A DNA stretch of 64,000 nt, taken from contig CBFCZO010000008.1 in assembly GCA_965602675.1 (NCBI GenBank), positions 7,342 through 71,341 on the forward strand. The letters run 5' to 3'. Under the pieces are notes generated by a model. That model did no database searches and had not been told where the DNA came from. It saw nothing but the letters and a program-made list of their open reading frames with translations. Both the position numbers and the translations under genes were made by a program. The stretch's first letter is position 1, and the number at the start of each line of letters is the position of its first letter. This DNA comes from DATKUA01 sp965602675. GTDB taxonomy: Bacteria; Acidobacteriota; DATKUA01. This document shows, in pieces, positions 42,826 through 51,548 of this stretch.

Positions 42826-43998
42826 ATGAACAAAGCCACACTTTCGATTTCCATCGCCGTGATTATCTCATTGATCGCCGCACAGGCCCCCGCGTCAGAT
42901 CCTCAAGAGAAAGACTTGCGTTTGCGGACAGGCGACGGCGTCCGGATCGATGCCGACGGCAATCCGTTCTACGCGACGTTTTCCATCTGCGCCATCGACC
43001 CGAAAACCGGCGAGAGCGGCGCAGCGGTCACCACCCGCGTGCCGTTTGTCGGCCGGGCAGTGCCATGGGTGCGGGCTGGAGTCGGGGCGGTCGCCACGCA
43101 GGCATGGACGGTTGTCGAATACGGCCCCCGGGGACTCGACCTGCTGGAACAGGGCATCGAGCCCAAGGAAGTGATAAAGCAGCTGCTGGCCGACGACACA
43201 GGCCGGGAGCGCCGCCAGCTCGGTGTGATCGACATGCAGGGCAGATCCGCCTCCCACACCGGCACGGAAAACGGCGATTGGGCCGGCAGCCGCAAGGGCG
43301 CGGACTACACTGTTCAGGGCAACATCCTTGTCGGCAAGGAGGTAGTCGACACCGTCGCGGACTACCTCGATAAAACCCGCGGCATCGGCATGCCGCTGGC
43401 GGAGCGAATGATCCTCGCGCTCGAGGCGGGTCACGCAAAAGGCGGCGACAAACGCTGGGGTTATTTCCAATCGGCCGCCATCCGCATCGCCGATCCGAAT
43501 AATCCCGGGCGCGGCGGCGACCACATCAGCCTGGCCATTGACGTCGGCGAGCACGCCGACCCGGTCGCCGAGATGAAGCGGATTTATTACACGACCGCCC
43601 GCAGGCTTGGCTACCGCGAATTCTCCGAGGTTCGCGGCGACGACGTCCTCGAGCTGAAGCGCATGCTGCACGCTCTCGGCTACTGGCGCAAGGAACTGGA
43701 GCAGTTCCCTGAGCCGCCATCGATCGGCAAGCGCCCCGACGACTCCCTGCGCCGCAGTGATCCCGAGGCCTGGAACGCAGCTTGGGCCGAATACCGCAAG
43801 GTTTATAGGGAATACTACGATACCTACTCACTTGTCGACGAAGAGACGATCGCTGCGGTAGACTCTTTTCGCAAGGAGCGCGGTCTCGACTACCAGGGCA
43901 ATCCCCGTGGTCTCGTGGATCGGCGTTTTGTCGATGCCCTGCGCGAAGCATATTATTTCAAGCGCGAAAAGGCGGCGGAGTCGGCAGTCCCCAATTGA
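42826..43998 (+). CDS. exported DUF1028 (Ntn-hydrolase-like) protein
   Basis: 390 aa. Signal peptide MNKATLSISIAVIISLIAAQAPASD. The DUF1028 core begins with ATFSICAIDPKTGESGAAVTTRVPFVGRAVPW and continues QAWTVVEYGPRGLDLLEQG, DDTGRERRQLGVIDMQGRSASHTG and YTVQGNILVG, the usual family landmarks. The C-terminal about 130 residues are a family-typical peptidoglycan-binding-like tail, which here also contains an EYRKVYREYYD helix. ATG 42826 has a strong GGAGGAG. Biochemical role unknown. Confidence 0.88.
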   Translation: MNKATLSISIAVIISLIAAQAPASDPQEKDLRLRTGDGVRIDADGNPFYATFSICAIDPKTGESGAAVTTRVPFVGRAVPWVRAGVGAVATQAWTVVEYGPRGLDLLEQGIEPKEVIKQLLADDTGRERRQLGVIDMQGRSASHTGTENGDWAGSRKGADYTVQGNILVGKEVVDTVADYLDKTRGIGMPLAERMILALEAGHAKGGDKRWGYFQSAAIRIADPNNPGRGGDHISLAIDVGEHADPVAEMKRIYYTTARRLGYREFSEVRGDDVLELKRMLHALGYWRKELEQFPEPPSIGKRPDDSLRRSDPEAWNAAWAEYRKVYREYYDTYSLVDEETIAAVDSFRKERGLDYQGNPRGLVDRRFVDALREAYYFKREKAAESAVPN

Positions 43999-44037
43999 CA
44001 TCGAGGGGCTCTGAGCTTAATATTCGTGGCCGCCGGA

Positions 44038-44112
44038 GCCAGCGTAGCTCAGTGGTAGAGCAGCTGATTCGTAATCAGCAGGTCGGCGGTTCGAATCCGC
44101 CCGCTGGCTCCA
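44038..44112 (+). tRNA. tRNA-Thr (anticodon CGT)
   Basis: Seven-base acceptor GCCAGCG pairs with CGCTGGC. D arm TAGCTCAGTGGTAGAGC, anticodon stem CTGAT/ATCAG with loop TCGTA containing CGT, and T arm with GGTTCGAATCC. CCA is encoded at 44110-44112. Confidence 0.97.
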
Positions 44113-44302
44113 TTTTGCTGCGTTCTCACGGAAGTTGAATAATAGCCGCGGCATTGAGCTCACAGCATGGCTCGCTGGCTAAAAATAAAGAGTTCTGCGG
44201 ATGAACCTTTCAGCTGTTGAACAAGCATCCAGATGCATGGCTTTAGCCGTTTTCGTCTGTTTCATTGATGATTGCCGGAAATGAGCGGGCGTAGGCAAGG
44301 GA
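44113..44302. other. spacer between tRNA-Thr and the redox operon end
   Basis: 190 bases, no gene seen. A clear terminator for the minus-strand operon was not found. Confidence 0.4.
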
Positions 44303-45613
44303 CTATTGTGATTTCGCCCTGTAGAGTTTTCTAAGCTCTCTCAAGCTTTTGTCCGAGAAGAAGATGCAGTCTTTCTGGTTGGCGCGACCCCATGACAGGT
44401 CTTTTGCGAATTCGTCACAGGTCGGCGCGCCGCAAAGTCCACAATCGATGCCCGGCAGGTTCATTTTTACGGCTTTCTCAAAGCCCATTCTCTTTACCCC
44501 GGCTTCAAGACTGCTTACTTTTTCTCCCAGAGTCCGGGGCTTGATTCTACGGTTCAGTGAAAAGTCCTCATGTGGAAATCTTCGCTTGACCGCAGCTTCG
44601 AGCTCAGGATCACTGTCAGGCAGCTCCTCCAACAAGCGCCTTATTTTACTCCGAGCAGTATAAATGTTATCAACAGTCAGATTTCCCCCAACGCAGCCAT
44701 CCCAGCAGGAGTAGCATTCAAGATACTCGATGTTGCGCAGCCGCCCCTTCTCGATGTCATCAAAAACTTGGATAATGTATCTCAACCCGGTCACGGACAA
44801 GTATTGATGCAGCGAAAGGTAGCGGCCGTGCCGATTAGTTGTCGCCCAGTTGAGGATGCCGGCATCCGGAATGAGATTGTCGGAGAGATCCTTTGGTTTC
44901 TCTTTTTTCCTGGCTAGCCTGTCGGCCAGGATATGATTGTAAACATCCGAGATGCCGATAGCGCCGTCGAGGGAGCTCTCTGAACCTTCAGCGGGTTTAA
45001 GAATCGAGATGGTTTTTGCCTGACAAGGTGAAATGTAAATTGCTGCTATGTCTCCGCTATCGATACCCAGCTCTTCTGATAATTTCCGCTTGAGCACTCG
45101 ACCAGCCAATTCGCGAGCCGGCTGGACGTGAATGAGCTGGTCGACAATTCCTGGATACAGGACTTGTACTAATCTCACCACCACCGGACATGTGATTGAG
45201 ATGAGCGGATAAGGTCCCTTCCAATTCTCCAGGTACTCTTTAATTCCACGATCAACCAGCGCAAGCTCGGTTGAATAGTTCCAAACTGAATCGAAACCGA
45301 GACTGAGCAACCCTCTGACAATGTCTTCGATTGAAACGGCCATGGGGAACTGTGCAAAGAGGACCGGACTGGGGACGGCCACCTTAAACTTGTACTTGTG
45401 GATATCAGCAAATGTCAGCGTCGTGGGCCGGATCGCTCCACTAGGACAGACCGAAAAGCATACACCACAGTCGATACAAAACTCCGGTTTAAGGCTGGCT
45501 TTGCCATTACGAACGCGGATGGCATGCGTCGGGCAGGCGCGCAAACAAGCTAGTTTTCCACGACATTGATCCTCAACGATCTCAAAACCATGAGTGAAAT
45601 CATCCATTTTCAT
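44303..45613 (-). CDS. [FeFe]-hydrogenase-like sensory protein (HydS-type, tentative)
   Basis: 436 aa. An N-terminal ferredoxin part has CRGKLACLRACP and CIDCGVCFSVCP. The hydrogenase core (about 75-330) has short variant H-cluster motifs: ITCPVVVR (about 140) for L1, ISPCQAK (about 196) for L2, and ECYSCWDGCVGG (about 302) for L3. The C-terminus has CGLCGAPTCDEFAKD plus a fourth Cys (about 385-410), an additional [4Fe-4S] domain. L1 lacks the usual TSCCP double Cys proton-transfer residue, as in sensory group C/D hydrogenases. The start overlaps the HATPase stop. It probably senses H2 or redox state rather than producing H2. Confidence 0.82.
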   Translation of the reverse strand: MKMDDFTHGFEIVEDQCRGKLACLRACPTHAIRVRNGKASLKPEFCIDCGVCFSVCPSGAIRPTTLTFADIHKYKFKVAVPSPVLFAQFPMAVSIEDIVRGLLSLGFDSVWNYSTELALVDRGIKEYLENWKGPYPLISITCPVVVRLVQVLYPGIVDQLIHVQPARELAGRVLKRKLSEELGIDSGDIAAIYISPCQAKTISILKPAEGSESSLDGAIGISDVYNHILADRLARKKEKPKDLSDNLIPDAGILNWATTNRHGRYLSLHQYLSVTGLRYIIQVFDDIEKGRLRNIEYLECYSCWDGCVGGNLTVDNIYTARSKIRRLLEELPDSDPELEAAVKRRFPHEDFSLNRRIKPRTLGEKVSSLEAGVKRMGFEKAVKMNLPGIDCGLCGAPTCDEFAKDLSWGRANQKDCIFFSDKSLRELRKLYRAKSQ

Positions 45614-46037
45614 TTAACCTAATTATACTGGTAACTGATGTGCCGTTCCCCAGTGCAGATTCGATATTGAAGATGTCCGAGTTCTTTCTGATATTCGGTA
45701 AACCCATCCCAAAGCCGAATCCCATCATTCGCATTTCGTCGGTCGCGGTTGAATACCCCTCTGTCATGGCTTTTTCTATATCTTCAATTCCCGGACCCGT
45801 ATCAACGATCCTCAAAGTGATATCTTCGTTGGTCAAAACAAAACTGATGGTTCCCTCGTGGGCGTACATGACCATGTTCATTTCGCCCTCGAATGTAATA
45901 ACTACAGTGCGACGGACAAGTTGCGGTGCTATTTGGAGGTCTTTCAGTATCTTCTTTATTTCATCTGCGACCTCCCCTGCTTTGTCATAGTCGCCGCCGC
46001 GGACCTTATAACTTCTTGTCAGCAGTTTTTCCGCCAT
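45600..46037 (-). CDS. ATP-binding protein (HATPase, anti-sigma/RsbW-like)
   Basis: 145 aa GHKL ATPase domain alone. The N box is VVITFEGEMNMVMYAH, G1 is VDTGPGI and G2 GFGFGMGLPNI, all present. No histidine-kinase dimerisation domain, so it is probably a serine kinase/switch protein of the anti-sigma type. The start at 46037 (MAEKLLTR) lies 2 nt after the DRTGG gene stop. HATPase and DRTGG proteins are recurrent neighbours of [FeFe]-hydrogenase operons. Confidence 0.83.
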   Translation of the reverse strand: MAEKLLTRSYKVRGGDYDKAGEVADEIKKILKDLQIAPQLVRRTVVITFEGEMNMVMYAHEGTISFVLTNEDITLRIVDTGPGIEDIEKAMTEGYSTATDEMRMMGFGFGMGLPNIRKNSDIFNIESALGNGTSVTSIIRLNENG

Positions 46038-46039
46038 AT

Positions 46040-46384
46040 CTACATACCGCCTTTCAGCCCGTTTTCGCGCAGGATGCCGCAAACATCGAACACTCCCATC
46101 TTGGTCACCAGAACAGGGATGTCATATTTCCGGGCGTAATCGAGCGCCCTTTCCTCCGGGCGCTTGCCGCGGATGTAAACGATCGCCTGCGCATCGGCCA
46201 TGTGAGCGGTTCTCGCCGATTGAATATTGGTCAGGCTGGTAACCATTAAAGCGTTCGGGCGGGCAAAGGTAAGGATTTCACTCATTCCATCGGAAGCTAT
46301 GACAATATCGATTTCGATCGAGAGGTCATTCTCGCCATTCAACACATCACATTCCAACAAATCCCTTATCTCAGAAAGCCTCAT
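46040..46384 (-). CDS. DRTGG domain protein, copy 2
   Basis: 114 aa, DRTGG fold (named from phosphotransacetylase), start MRLSEIRDLLECDV. Characteristic VIASDGMSEILTFARPNALMVTSLTNIQSARTAHMADAQAIVYIRGKRPE. It may bind nucleotide or a small effector. It is a distant paralogue of the protein at 53964-54293, at the other end of the same operon. Confidence 0.82.
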   Translation of the reverse strand: MRLSEIRDLLECDVLNGENDLSIEIDIVIASDGMSEILTFARPNALMVTSLTNIQSARTAHMADAQAIVYIRGKRPEERALDYARKYDIPVLVTKMGVFDVCGILRENGLKGGM

Positions 46385-46640
46385 CCCAAGGTACCTCCGG
46401 GAACATCTGTCTATACTTGATTATATATATTTTTTTGCTTAAAACCGCCCAGTCGCAAAGCACGGCGTATGGTTCCAGCCCGGCTTCCTTGAGCAACTTT
46501 GCTTCGTAAAATCTCCTCCTCTCTCTAATAAATATCTGAAGAGCCTTTGCCGACAGACTGCAGGCGGATGCATTCATTTGATGAACCGGTGTCGCGGCGC
46601 AGGAGAGCCTCTCCAATAAATTATCAACTGCCGATTTCAA
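46371..46640 (-). CDS. hypothetical protein, 89 aa
   Basis: Overlaps the DRTGG start by 14 nt in another frame (ends EVPWDEAF). It probably starts at TTG 46640 with no strong ribosome site; shorter starts are possible. The sequence is basic and helical (IFIRERRRFYEAKLLKEAG, then LCDWAVLSKKIYIIKYRQMFPE). No recognised family. Kept because the operon continues through it and the downstream gene overlaps it. Confidence 0.45.
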   Translation of the reverse strand: MKSAVDNLLERLSCAATPVHQMNASACSLSAKALQIFIRERRRFYEAKLLKEAGLEPYAVLCDWAVLSKKIYIIKYRQMFPEVPWDEAF

Positions 46641-46699
46641 TCGGACAGAATCCCAACCGTTTTATCTACCATCATGTGTGAATCTCAAGTTGGGTTATA

Positions 46700-48103
46700 T
46701 CAAGCCTTCTTCAGGAGGTGGTCGTTGATGTCCTTCGCCGCCTTCCTTCCGGCTCCCATTGCGCTGATGACCGTTGCCGCACCCGTGACAACATCCCCCC
46801 CCGCCCAGATCGCCTCGCGGGAGGTTCTGCCGGTTTCCTCATCGGCGACGATGTTACCTCGCCTACCGACCTCGAGGCCTGGAGTGGTCATGGGGATGAG
46901 GGGATTTGGGCTGTTGCCGATGCTGCAAACGGCGGCGTCTACTTCCATAGTGAATTCCGAACCCTCGATGGGGACAGGACGACGCCTGCCGGAATCGTCA
47001 GGCTCTCCGAGTTCCATCTTTAGGCATTCCAGCGCTGTAAGCCAGCCGTTATCATCCCCAAGAAGTCTTACAGGGAGAGTTAGAAAGTCGAAGATGATCC
47101 CTTCTTCCTCAGCGTTTTCTACCTCTTCGAGCCTCGCAGGCAACTCCTTACGGCTCCGGCGGTAGACAATGTGGACCTCATCGGCTCCCAACCGCAACGC
47201 GGTCCGCGCGCAATCCATCGCTACATTCCCTCCTCCAAATACCGCCGCGTTGGACGCGCGCTTGATCGGCGTGTCATATTCCGGAAAACAAAATCCCTTC
47301 ATCAGGTTGCATCGTGTCAAATATTCGTTAGCGGAATAGACGCCGTTGAGATTCTCACCCGATATCTCAAGGAACCACGGTAAGCCTGCTCCCGCGCCGA
47401 TGAAGATCGCATCGAATTCTTCGAGGAGTTTTTCAATTGTCAGTGTCTTGCCAATTATGTAATCGAGGTGCAATTGGACACCAAGACTCTTAACGTATTC
47501 GACTTCGCGATTGACGATGGCTTTGGGCAGTCGGAATTCGGGTATGCCGTAGGTCAACACGCCGCCGGGCGCGTGAAGGGCTTCGAACATAGTAATATCG
47601 TGCCCGAGCAAAACCAGGTCATTAGCAACAGTTACCCCGGCCGGCCCGGATCCCACTATAGCGACCTTTTTTCCTGAAGCCGGCGCGATGTCGGGTCTTT
47701 CAATTTCTCCGCTCGCCGCCTCCCAATCGGCCAGGAAGCGTTCGAGCCGCCCAATTGCGACGGGTTCGCCCTTTTTCCCCAGGACACATTTTATTTCGCA
47801 CTGCTCCTCCTGAGGGCAAACACGCCCGCAAACCGCGGGCAAGGCATTGGCTTCTTTAATCTTTTTAATTCCCGCCGCGAAGTCGCGTTCGGCAATGTGC
47901 TGGATAAAGCCGGGTATGTCGATCATGACGGGGCAACCGTCGACGCAAAACGGCTTCTTGCAGTTCAGGCAGCGAGAGGCTTCCTCGACAGCGAGTTCTT
48001 CCGTATAGCCGAGTGCCACTTCGTCGAAATTCTTAATACGCTCGAACGGTTCCTGCTTGGGCATTGGCCGCCGCTTGAGATCTAATTTTTTGGCCAACGA
48101 CAC
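46700..48103 (-). CDS. nfnB: NADPH-dependent glutamate synthase-like/NfnB large subunit
   Basis: 467 aa flavoprotein with two N-terminal [4Fe-4S] motifs (CLNCKKPFCVDGCP, about 43-56; CGRVCPQEEQCEIKC, about 92-106), an FAD GSGPAG motif (about 152-157) and a second NADP-binding GGGNVAMD (about 291-298). This is the GltD-like domain with the bifurcating NfnB architecture. Together with the preceding NfnA gene it should reversibly couple NADH and ferredoxin to NADP+ (electron bifurcation). A nine-base gap separates the two genes. Confidence 0.92.
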   Translation of the reverse strand: MSLAKKLDLKRRPMPKQEPFERIKNFDEVALGYTEELAVEEASRCLNCKKPFCVDGCPVMIDIPGFIQHIAERDFAAGIKKIKEANALPAVCGRVCPQEEQCEIKCVLGKKGEPVAIGRLERFLADWEAASGEIERPDIAPASGKKVAIVGSGPAGVTVANDLVLLGHDITMFEALHAPGGVLTYGIPEFRLPKAIVNREVEYVKSLGVQLHLDYIIGKTLTIEKLLEEFDAIFIGAGAGLPWFLEISGENLNGVYSANEYLTRCNLMKGFCFPEYDTPIKRASNAAVFGGGNVAMDCARTALRLGADEVHIVYRRSRKELPARLEEVENAEEEGIIFDFLTLPVRLLGDDNGWLTALECLKMELGEPDDSGRRRPVPIEGSEFTMEVDAAVCSIGNSPNPLIPMTTPGLEVGRRGNIVADEETGRTSREAIWAGGDVVTGAATVISAMGAGRKAAKDINDHLLKKA

Positions 48104-48112
48104 ACCCTCCGT

Positions 48113-48946
48113 TTAAAAATGCGAAGCGCAGCCGCTCTTACGGAGCGGATGGATTTCTTCGGGATTATATGTCTGACGCCGTTTAAGAAATTCAACCCAG
48201 TCGACTTCGTGACCGTCAAAGTCAGGTCCGTCAACGCATGCGAATTTCGTCTCTCCCGCCACTGTCAAGCGGCAGACACCGCACATTCCGGTGCCATCTA
48301 TCATTATTGGATTCATACTAACTATCGTTTTAATTTCCAGGAGCTTTGTCATCTCGGAAGTCTTCATCATCTGGAATGTACAACCGTTGACGATAACTCT
48401 GTCGGGCTTAGTCTTTTCAAGCTGCAGGATTTCATCAAGGCGCGATACGTGACCTTTGTAACCGGCTGTTCCATCCCGCGTTATGATGATGACTTTTTCG
48501 CAGACCTCCTCGAACTTGTCCTGCCAATAGAGAAGATACGAACTACGCGCCTCCAGCAGCGCATAAACCTTATTACCCGCCTCCTTGAGTTCGCGAGCGA
48601 TCGGATAGATGCTGCCGATGCCATAGCAGCCGCCGACACACAGCACCGTCCCGAAGTTGTCTATTTCAGTCTCCTTTCCCAGAGGTCCCGCGAAAGTGGG
48701 GATTGTATCGTCCGGTTCGAGCCGCGCCAGTTTTGATGTAGATGCTCCAACCTGCATGAAGATGGAGGTCACGGTGCCGGCTTCGCGGTCCCAGTCGGCA
48801 ACTGACAAAGGGGTACGCTCGCCCGGCTCATCCGGCCTCACGATAACGAAGTTCCCGGGCAGGATCGACTGCGCGACCGCAGGCGCCTCGACAGTAATCT
48901 CATGTAGGTTCGGAACTATCATCCGGCGTTCGATTATCCGATACAT
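48113..48946 (-). CDS. nfnA: NfnA small subunit (FAD/NAD-binding, [2Fe-2S])
   Basis: 277 aa, dihydroorotate dehydrogenase electron-transfer-subunit type. An FAD-binding N-terminal beta barrel with RTPLSVADWDREAGTV, an NAD domain with LCVGGCYGIGSIYP, and the [2Fe-2S] loop DGTGMCGVCRLTVAGETKFACVDGPDFDGH (broken here: DGTGMCGVC, then FACVDGPDFDGH). These are standard NfnA/SudB features. It begins 24 nt after the NuoG-like stop, in the same operon. Confidence 0.93.
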   Translation of the reverse strand: MYRIIERRMIVPNLHEITVEAPAVAQSILPGNFVIVRPDEPGERTPLSVADWDREAGTVTSIFMQVGASTSKLARLEPDDTIPTFAGPLGKETEIDNFGTVLCVGGCYGIGSIYPIARELKEAGNKVYALLEARSSYLLYWQDKFEEVCEKVIIITRDGTAGYKGHVSRLDEILQLEKTKPDRVIVNGCTFQMMKTSEMTKLLEIKTIVSMNPIMIDGTGMCGVCRLTVAGETKFACVDGPDFDGHEVDWVEFLKRRQTYNPEEIHPLRKSGCASHF

Positions 48947-48970
48947 CCGGCCCTCCGGGTGCGCTGTTTA

Positions 48971-51541
48971 TCAGCAGCGGCTGCTTTTGCGCGGCTTTCC
49001 TTTTCCGGTTTTCCTGCCTGTTGAACCCGCGGCCCGCACATTTACCTTAACGGGATTCTCACTAATACGATAAAGGGGCTCCCAGTTGGAGCGGTGTGCG
49101 AGACCACCAAAGGCATCGGGGAGGAAAAAGTAAATAATTCCTTCGGGACACTCCGGTTCCGCCCTCGTCGTGCCAGTCACCTTCAGCGTGGTTGTTGAGA
49201 CAGTGATGCTATTGCCAGGTTTTACCTTTAGCTTGCGTAAGTCTTCGGGATTAAGCCGAAAACCCTCTTCGAGAGCGAGTTCTCCCAGCCCCTCGACTTT
49301 CGAGCTCAAATCTATACCACGATGCCGGAAGCCTGCCGGTTCAGCAATCAGCAGGTATGATGCCGTTCCGGCTGCTTTGGTCTTTTGCTTCGCTTCGGTC
49401 TTCTGCTTCTTGATCGGAATCGATGTTTTGGGAACCAACCTGCGGGGCTTTCTATCGGGCTTCGAGGGAAAACCGGGAAAGACAGTGCTTATCTCCTTCA
49501 GAACCGCACCCGAGTTTTTATAATTGAATCCCAGGTATTTCATCCTTTGCGCAAGGCTGCTGAAAATGAACCAATCCGGTCGAGCGAAACCTGAGATAAC
49601 ACCATCCGGCAGGTCTTCAACCTTGACCAGCCGTTGCACACGGCCTTCGACATTTGTAATCGTCCCTTCCGCCTCGACGAAACTCGAAGCGGGTAGAAAG
49701 GCGTCCACCTTGAAGGGGGGATAATAGATATCCTGCGCAACAATATATTCGCAATCGGGCCGTTCGAAGAACGGAACCTCTCCGACGAGATATATCACCT
49801 TCGGTTTCGCTCGGCCTTCGATAACGTCGGTCAGCGTGATGTGCTTGCCTTTAGCTTTATCCACGCCGGGCAGAATCTCGCCCAGTGTGCCCATTTCAAA
49901 GGCGCCGCGAGTGTTTGCTCCCTGATAGAGCGGGATGATGATGGAACCGTCCCGTTTCGCGAGCTTGTTGAGGGCGTCAACCAGGCCCGCGTTCGACTGA
50001 TAATTGAATACCATCGGCCCGATCACTACGACAAGGTTCTTCCCGGAAGAAAGGATTCTGATAGCTTCTTCCAATAAGGCGGCATCGACGCCGGCCTGTT
50101 CCGCCACACCGGCGATGTCGCTCTTTTTCCTGCCGAGATTCTTCGCAATTGCGTCGAGAACGCCGCCTTCCTTACCCGGAGTGGGCTGCAGCCAATAATC
50201 CGTGTAGCGTGCCAGATTGGAATCGTATGGATTTATCGTTACCAGATTGGCTCCAGCTTTTAATGCATGCCTTATCTCAACTCCGACAATAGAGAAGTAG
50301 AAGCGTGAATCCAGCCCCATGGCAATGATTGAATCAGCCTCTCTGATACTCTTCAATGATATGGGGAGCGAGAACAGCTTGGCCCAAAGTCCCAGCCCGC
50401 CGGCCAACGAATGTCGCGCCGTCGAATCGATGCTGTTGGAGCTCATGCACGAGCGAACGAACTTCTGAGCGACATATAAGCTCTCATTTGTCAGGTCGCC
50501 CGACACGACCATCAGGAAGTCGGACGGCTTAAGACCTTCAAGTTTCCCGGCAACTTCAGTCAACGCCTCGTCCCACGTCACCTCGCGATAGTATTTTCCG
50601 CGCTTGAATATCGGTTTCTTCGCCCGACTATAGTGATGCGACGTTTCCGGCATGGAGAACCTGCCGCGCACGCAGAGCTGCCCATCGTTGATCTCGGGAT
50701 CAAGGTTTGGCTGGACCTTGGAGAGGATTCCGTCTTTGTGAAGAAGCTCCACCTGGCACCCGATGCCACAGAACGGGCAGGTGGAAACCTCCATTCCGTC
50801 GGGCAAACCGTCCCATTTCGAGGCCTTTTCCGCAAGCGTCCCGGTGGGGCAAACGCAGACACAGGCTCCGCAGAATTCGCAACCGGCTTCGATATGGCTC
50901 TTACCATAAGCCGGACCGATCTGCACCCTCGGACCGCGGAAATTGAATGCCAGGATCCCGGTCCCGCGCACTTCCTGGCACATCCTGACGCAGCGACCGC
51001 ACAGGATACAGATATTGTAATCCCTGTCGAAAAACGGATCGTCGTGCTCGACCTCGTTTCCACGGTAATAGCAGGGGTACTCAATATCGGTTACACCGAC
51101 TTTTTCGACTACATCCTGGAGTTCGCACTGTCCGTCGTTGGGGCAATAGCGGCAGCCGGTAGTGACCCCGGCCTTCCTGATGGTGTACTGGTTGTCACGG
51201 CATTCGTCTTTTTCGTCGCAGATGAGGCAACTCGCGGGATGCTCGCTGAGGATCAGTTGGAGGATTTCTTTTCTCATCTCGTGCAGAGTCGCCGTGTCGG
51301 TCAGGACCTTCATCCCTTCCTCGGCGATTGTGCTGCACGATAAGGGATAATCCCGCATCCCCTCAATTTCGACCATGCACATCCGGCAGCCGCCGAACGG
51401 TGTCAGATCTTTGTGTGAACAGAGGGAAGGGATGTATATATCGTTCAATTCGGCGGCGCGCAGAACGGTCACTCCCTGGGGGAAGGAGACTTTGCGGTGG
51501 TTGATCTCCATCTCGAGGTTGTGTGTTTTTCGCGGACTCAC
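48971..51541 (-). CDS. NuoG/FdhA-like iron-sulfur protein lacking a molybdenum active-site residue
   Basis: 856 aa. The Fe-S domains in order: [2Fe-2S] (CSHKDLTPFGGCRMC, then SCST), His-Cys [4Fe-4S] (HPASCLICDEKDEC), CRYCPNDGQCE, two [4Fe-4S] (CILCGRCVRMC, CEFCGACVCVCP) and the FdhA-type CPFCGIGC...CVRGR. The molybdopterin-family domain follows, but where FDHs carry Sec/Cys (NNxDxCxRxC/U-H) this has SNSIDSTARHSLAGG, with neither. The C-terminal domain is MGD-binding-like. It is probably an electron-transfer scaffold as in NuoG, paired with NuoE/F. Confidence 0.88.
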   Translation of the reverse strand: MSPRKTHNLEMEINHRKVSFPQGVTVLRAAELNDIYIPSLCSHKDLTPFGGCRMCMVEIEGMRDYPLSCSTIAEEGMKVLTDTATLHEMRKEILQLILSEHPASCLICDEKDECRDNQYTIRKAGVTTGCRYCPNDGQCELQDVVEKVGVTDIEYPCYYRGNEVEHDDPFFDRDYNICILCGRCVRMCQEVRGTGILAFNFRGPRVQIGPAYGKSHIEAGCEFCGACVCVCPTGTLAEKASKWDGLPDGMEVSTCPFCGIGCQVELLHKDGILSKVQPNLDPEINDGQLCVRGRFSMPETSHHYSRAKKPIFKRGKYYREVTWDEALTEVAGKLEGLKPSDFLMVVSGDLTNESLYVAQKFVRSCMSSNSIDSTARHSLAGGLGLWAKLFSLPISLKSIREADSIIAMGLDSRFYFSIVGVEIRHALKAGANLVTINPYDSNLARYTDYWLQPTPGKEGGVLDAIAKNLGRKKSDIAGVAEQAGVDAALLEEAIRILSSGKNLVVVIGPMVFNYQSNAGLVDALNKLAKRDGSIIIPLYQGANTRGAFEMGTLGEILPGVDKAKGKHITLTDVIEGRAKPKVIYLVGEVPFFERPDCEYIVAQDIYYPPFKVDAFLPASSFVEAEGTITNVEGRVQRLVKVEDLPDGVISGFARPDWFIFSSLAQRMKYLGFNYKNSGAVLKEISTVFPGFPSKPDRKPRRLVPKTSIPIKKQKTEAKQKTKAAGTASYLLIAEPAGFRHRGIDLSSKVEGLGELALEEGFRLNPEDLRKLKVKPGNSITVSTTTLKVTGTTRAEPECPEGIIYFFLPDAFGGLAHRSNWEPLYRISENPVKVNVRAAGSTGRKTGKGKPRKSSRC

Positions 51542-51548
51542 ATTACCC

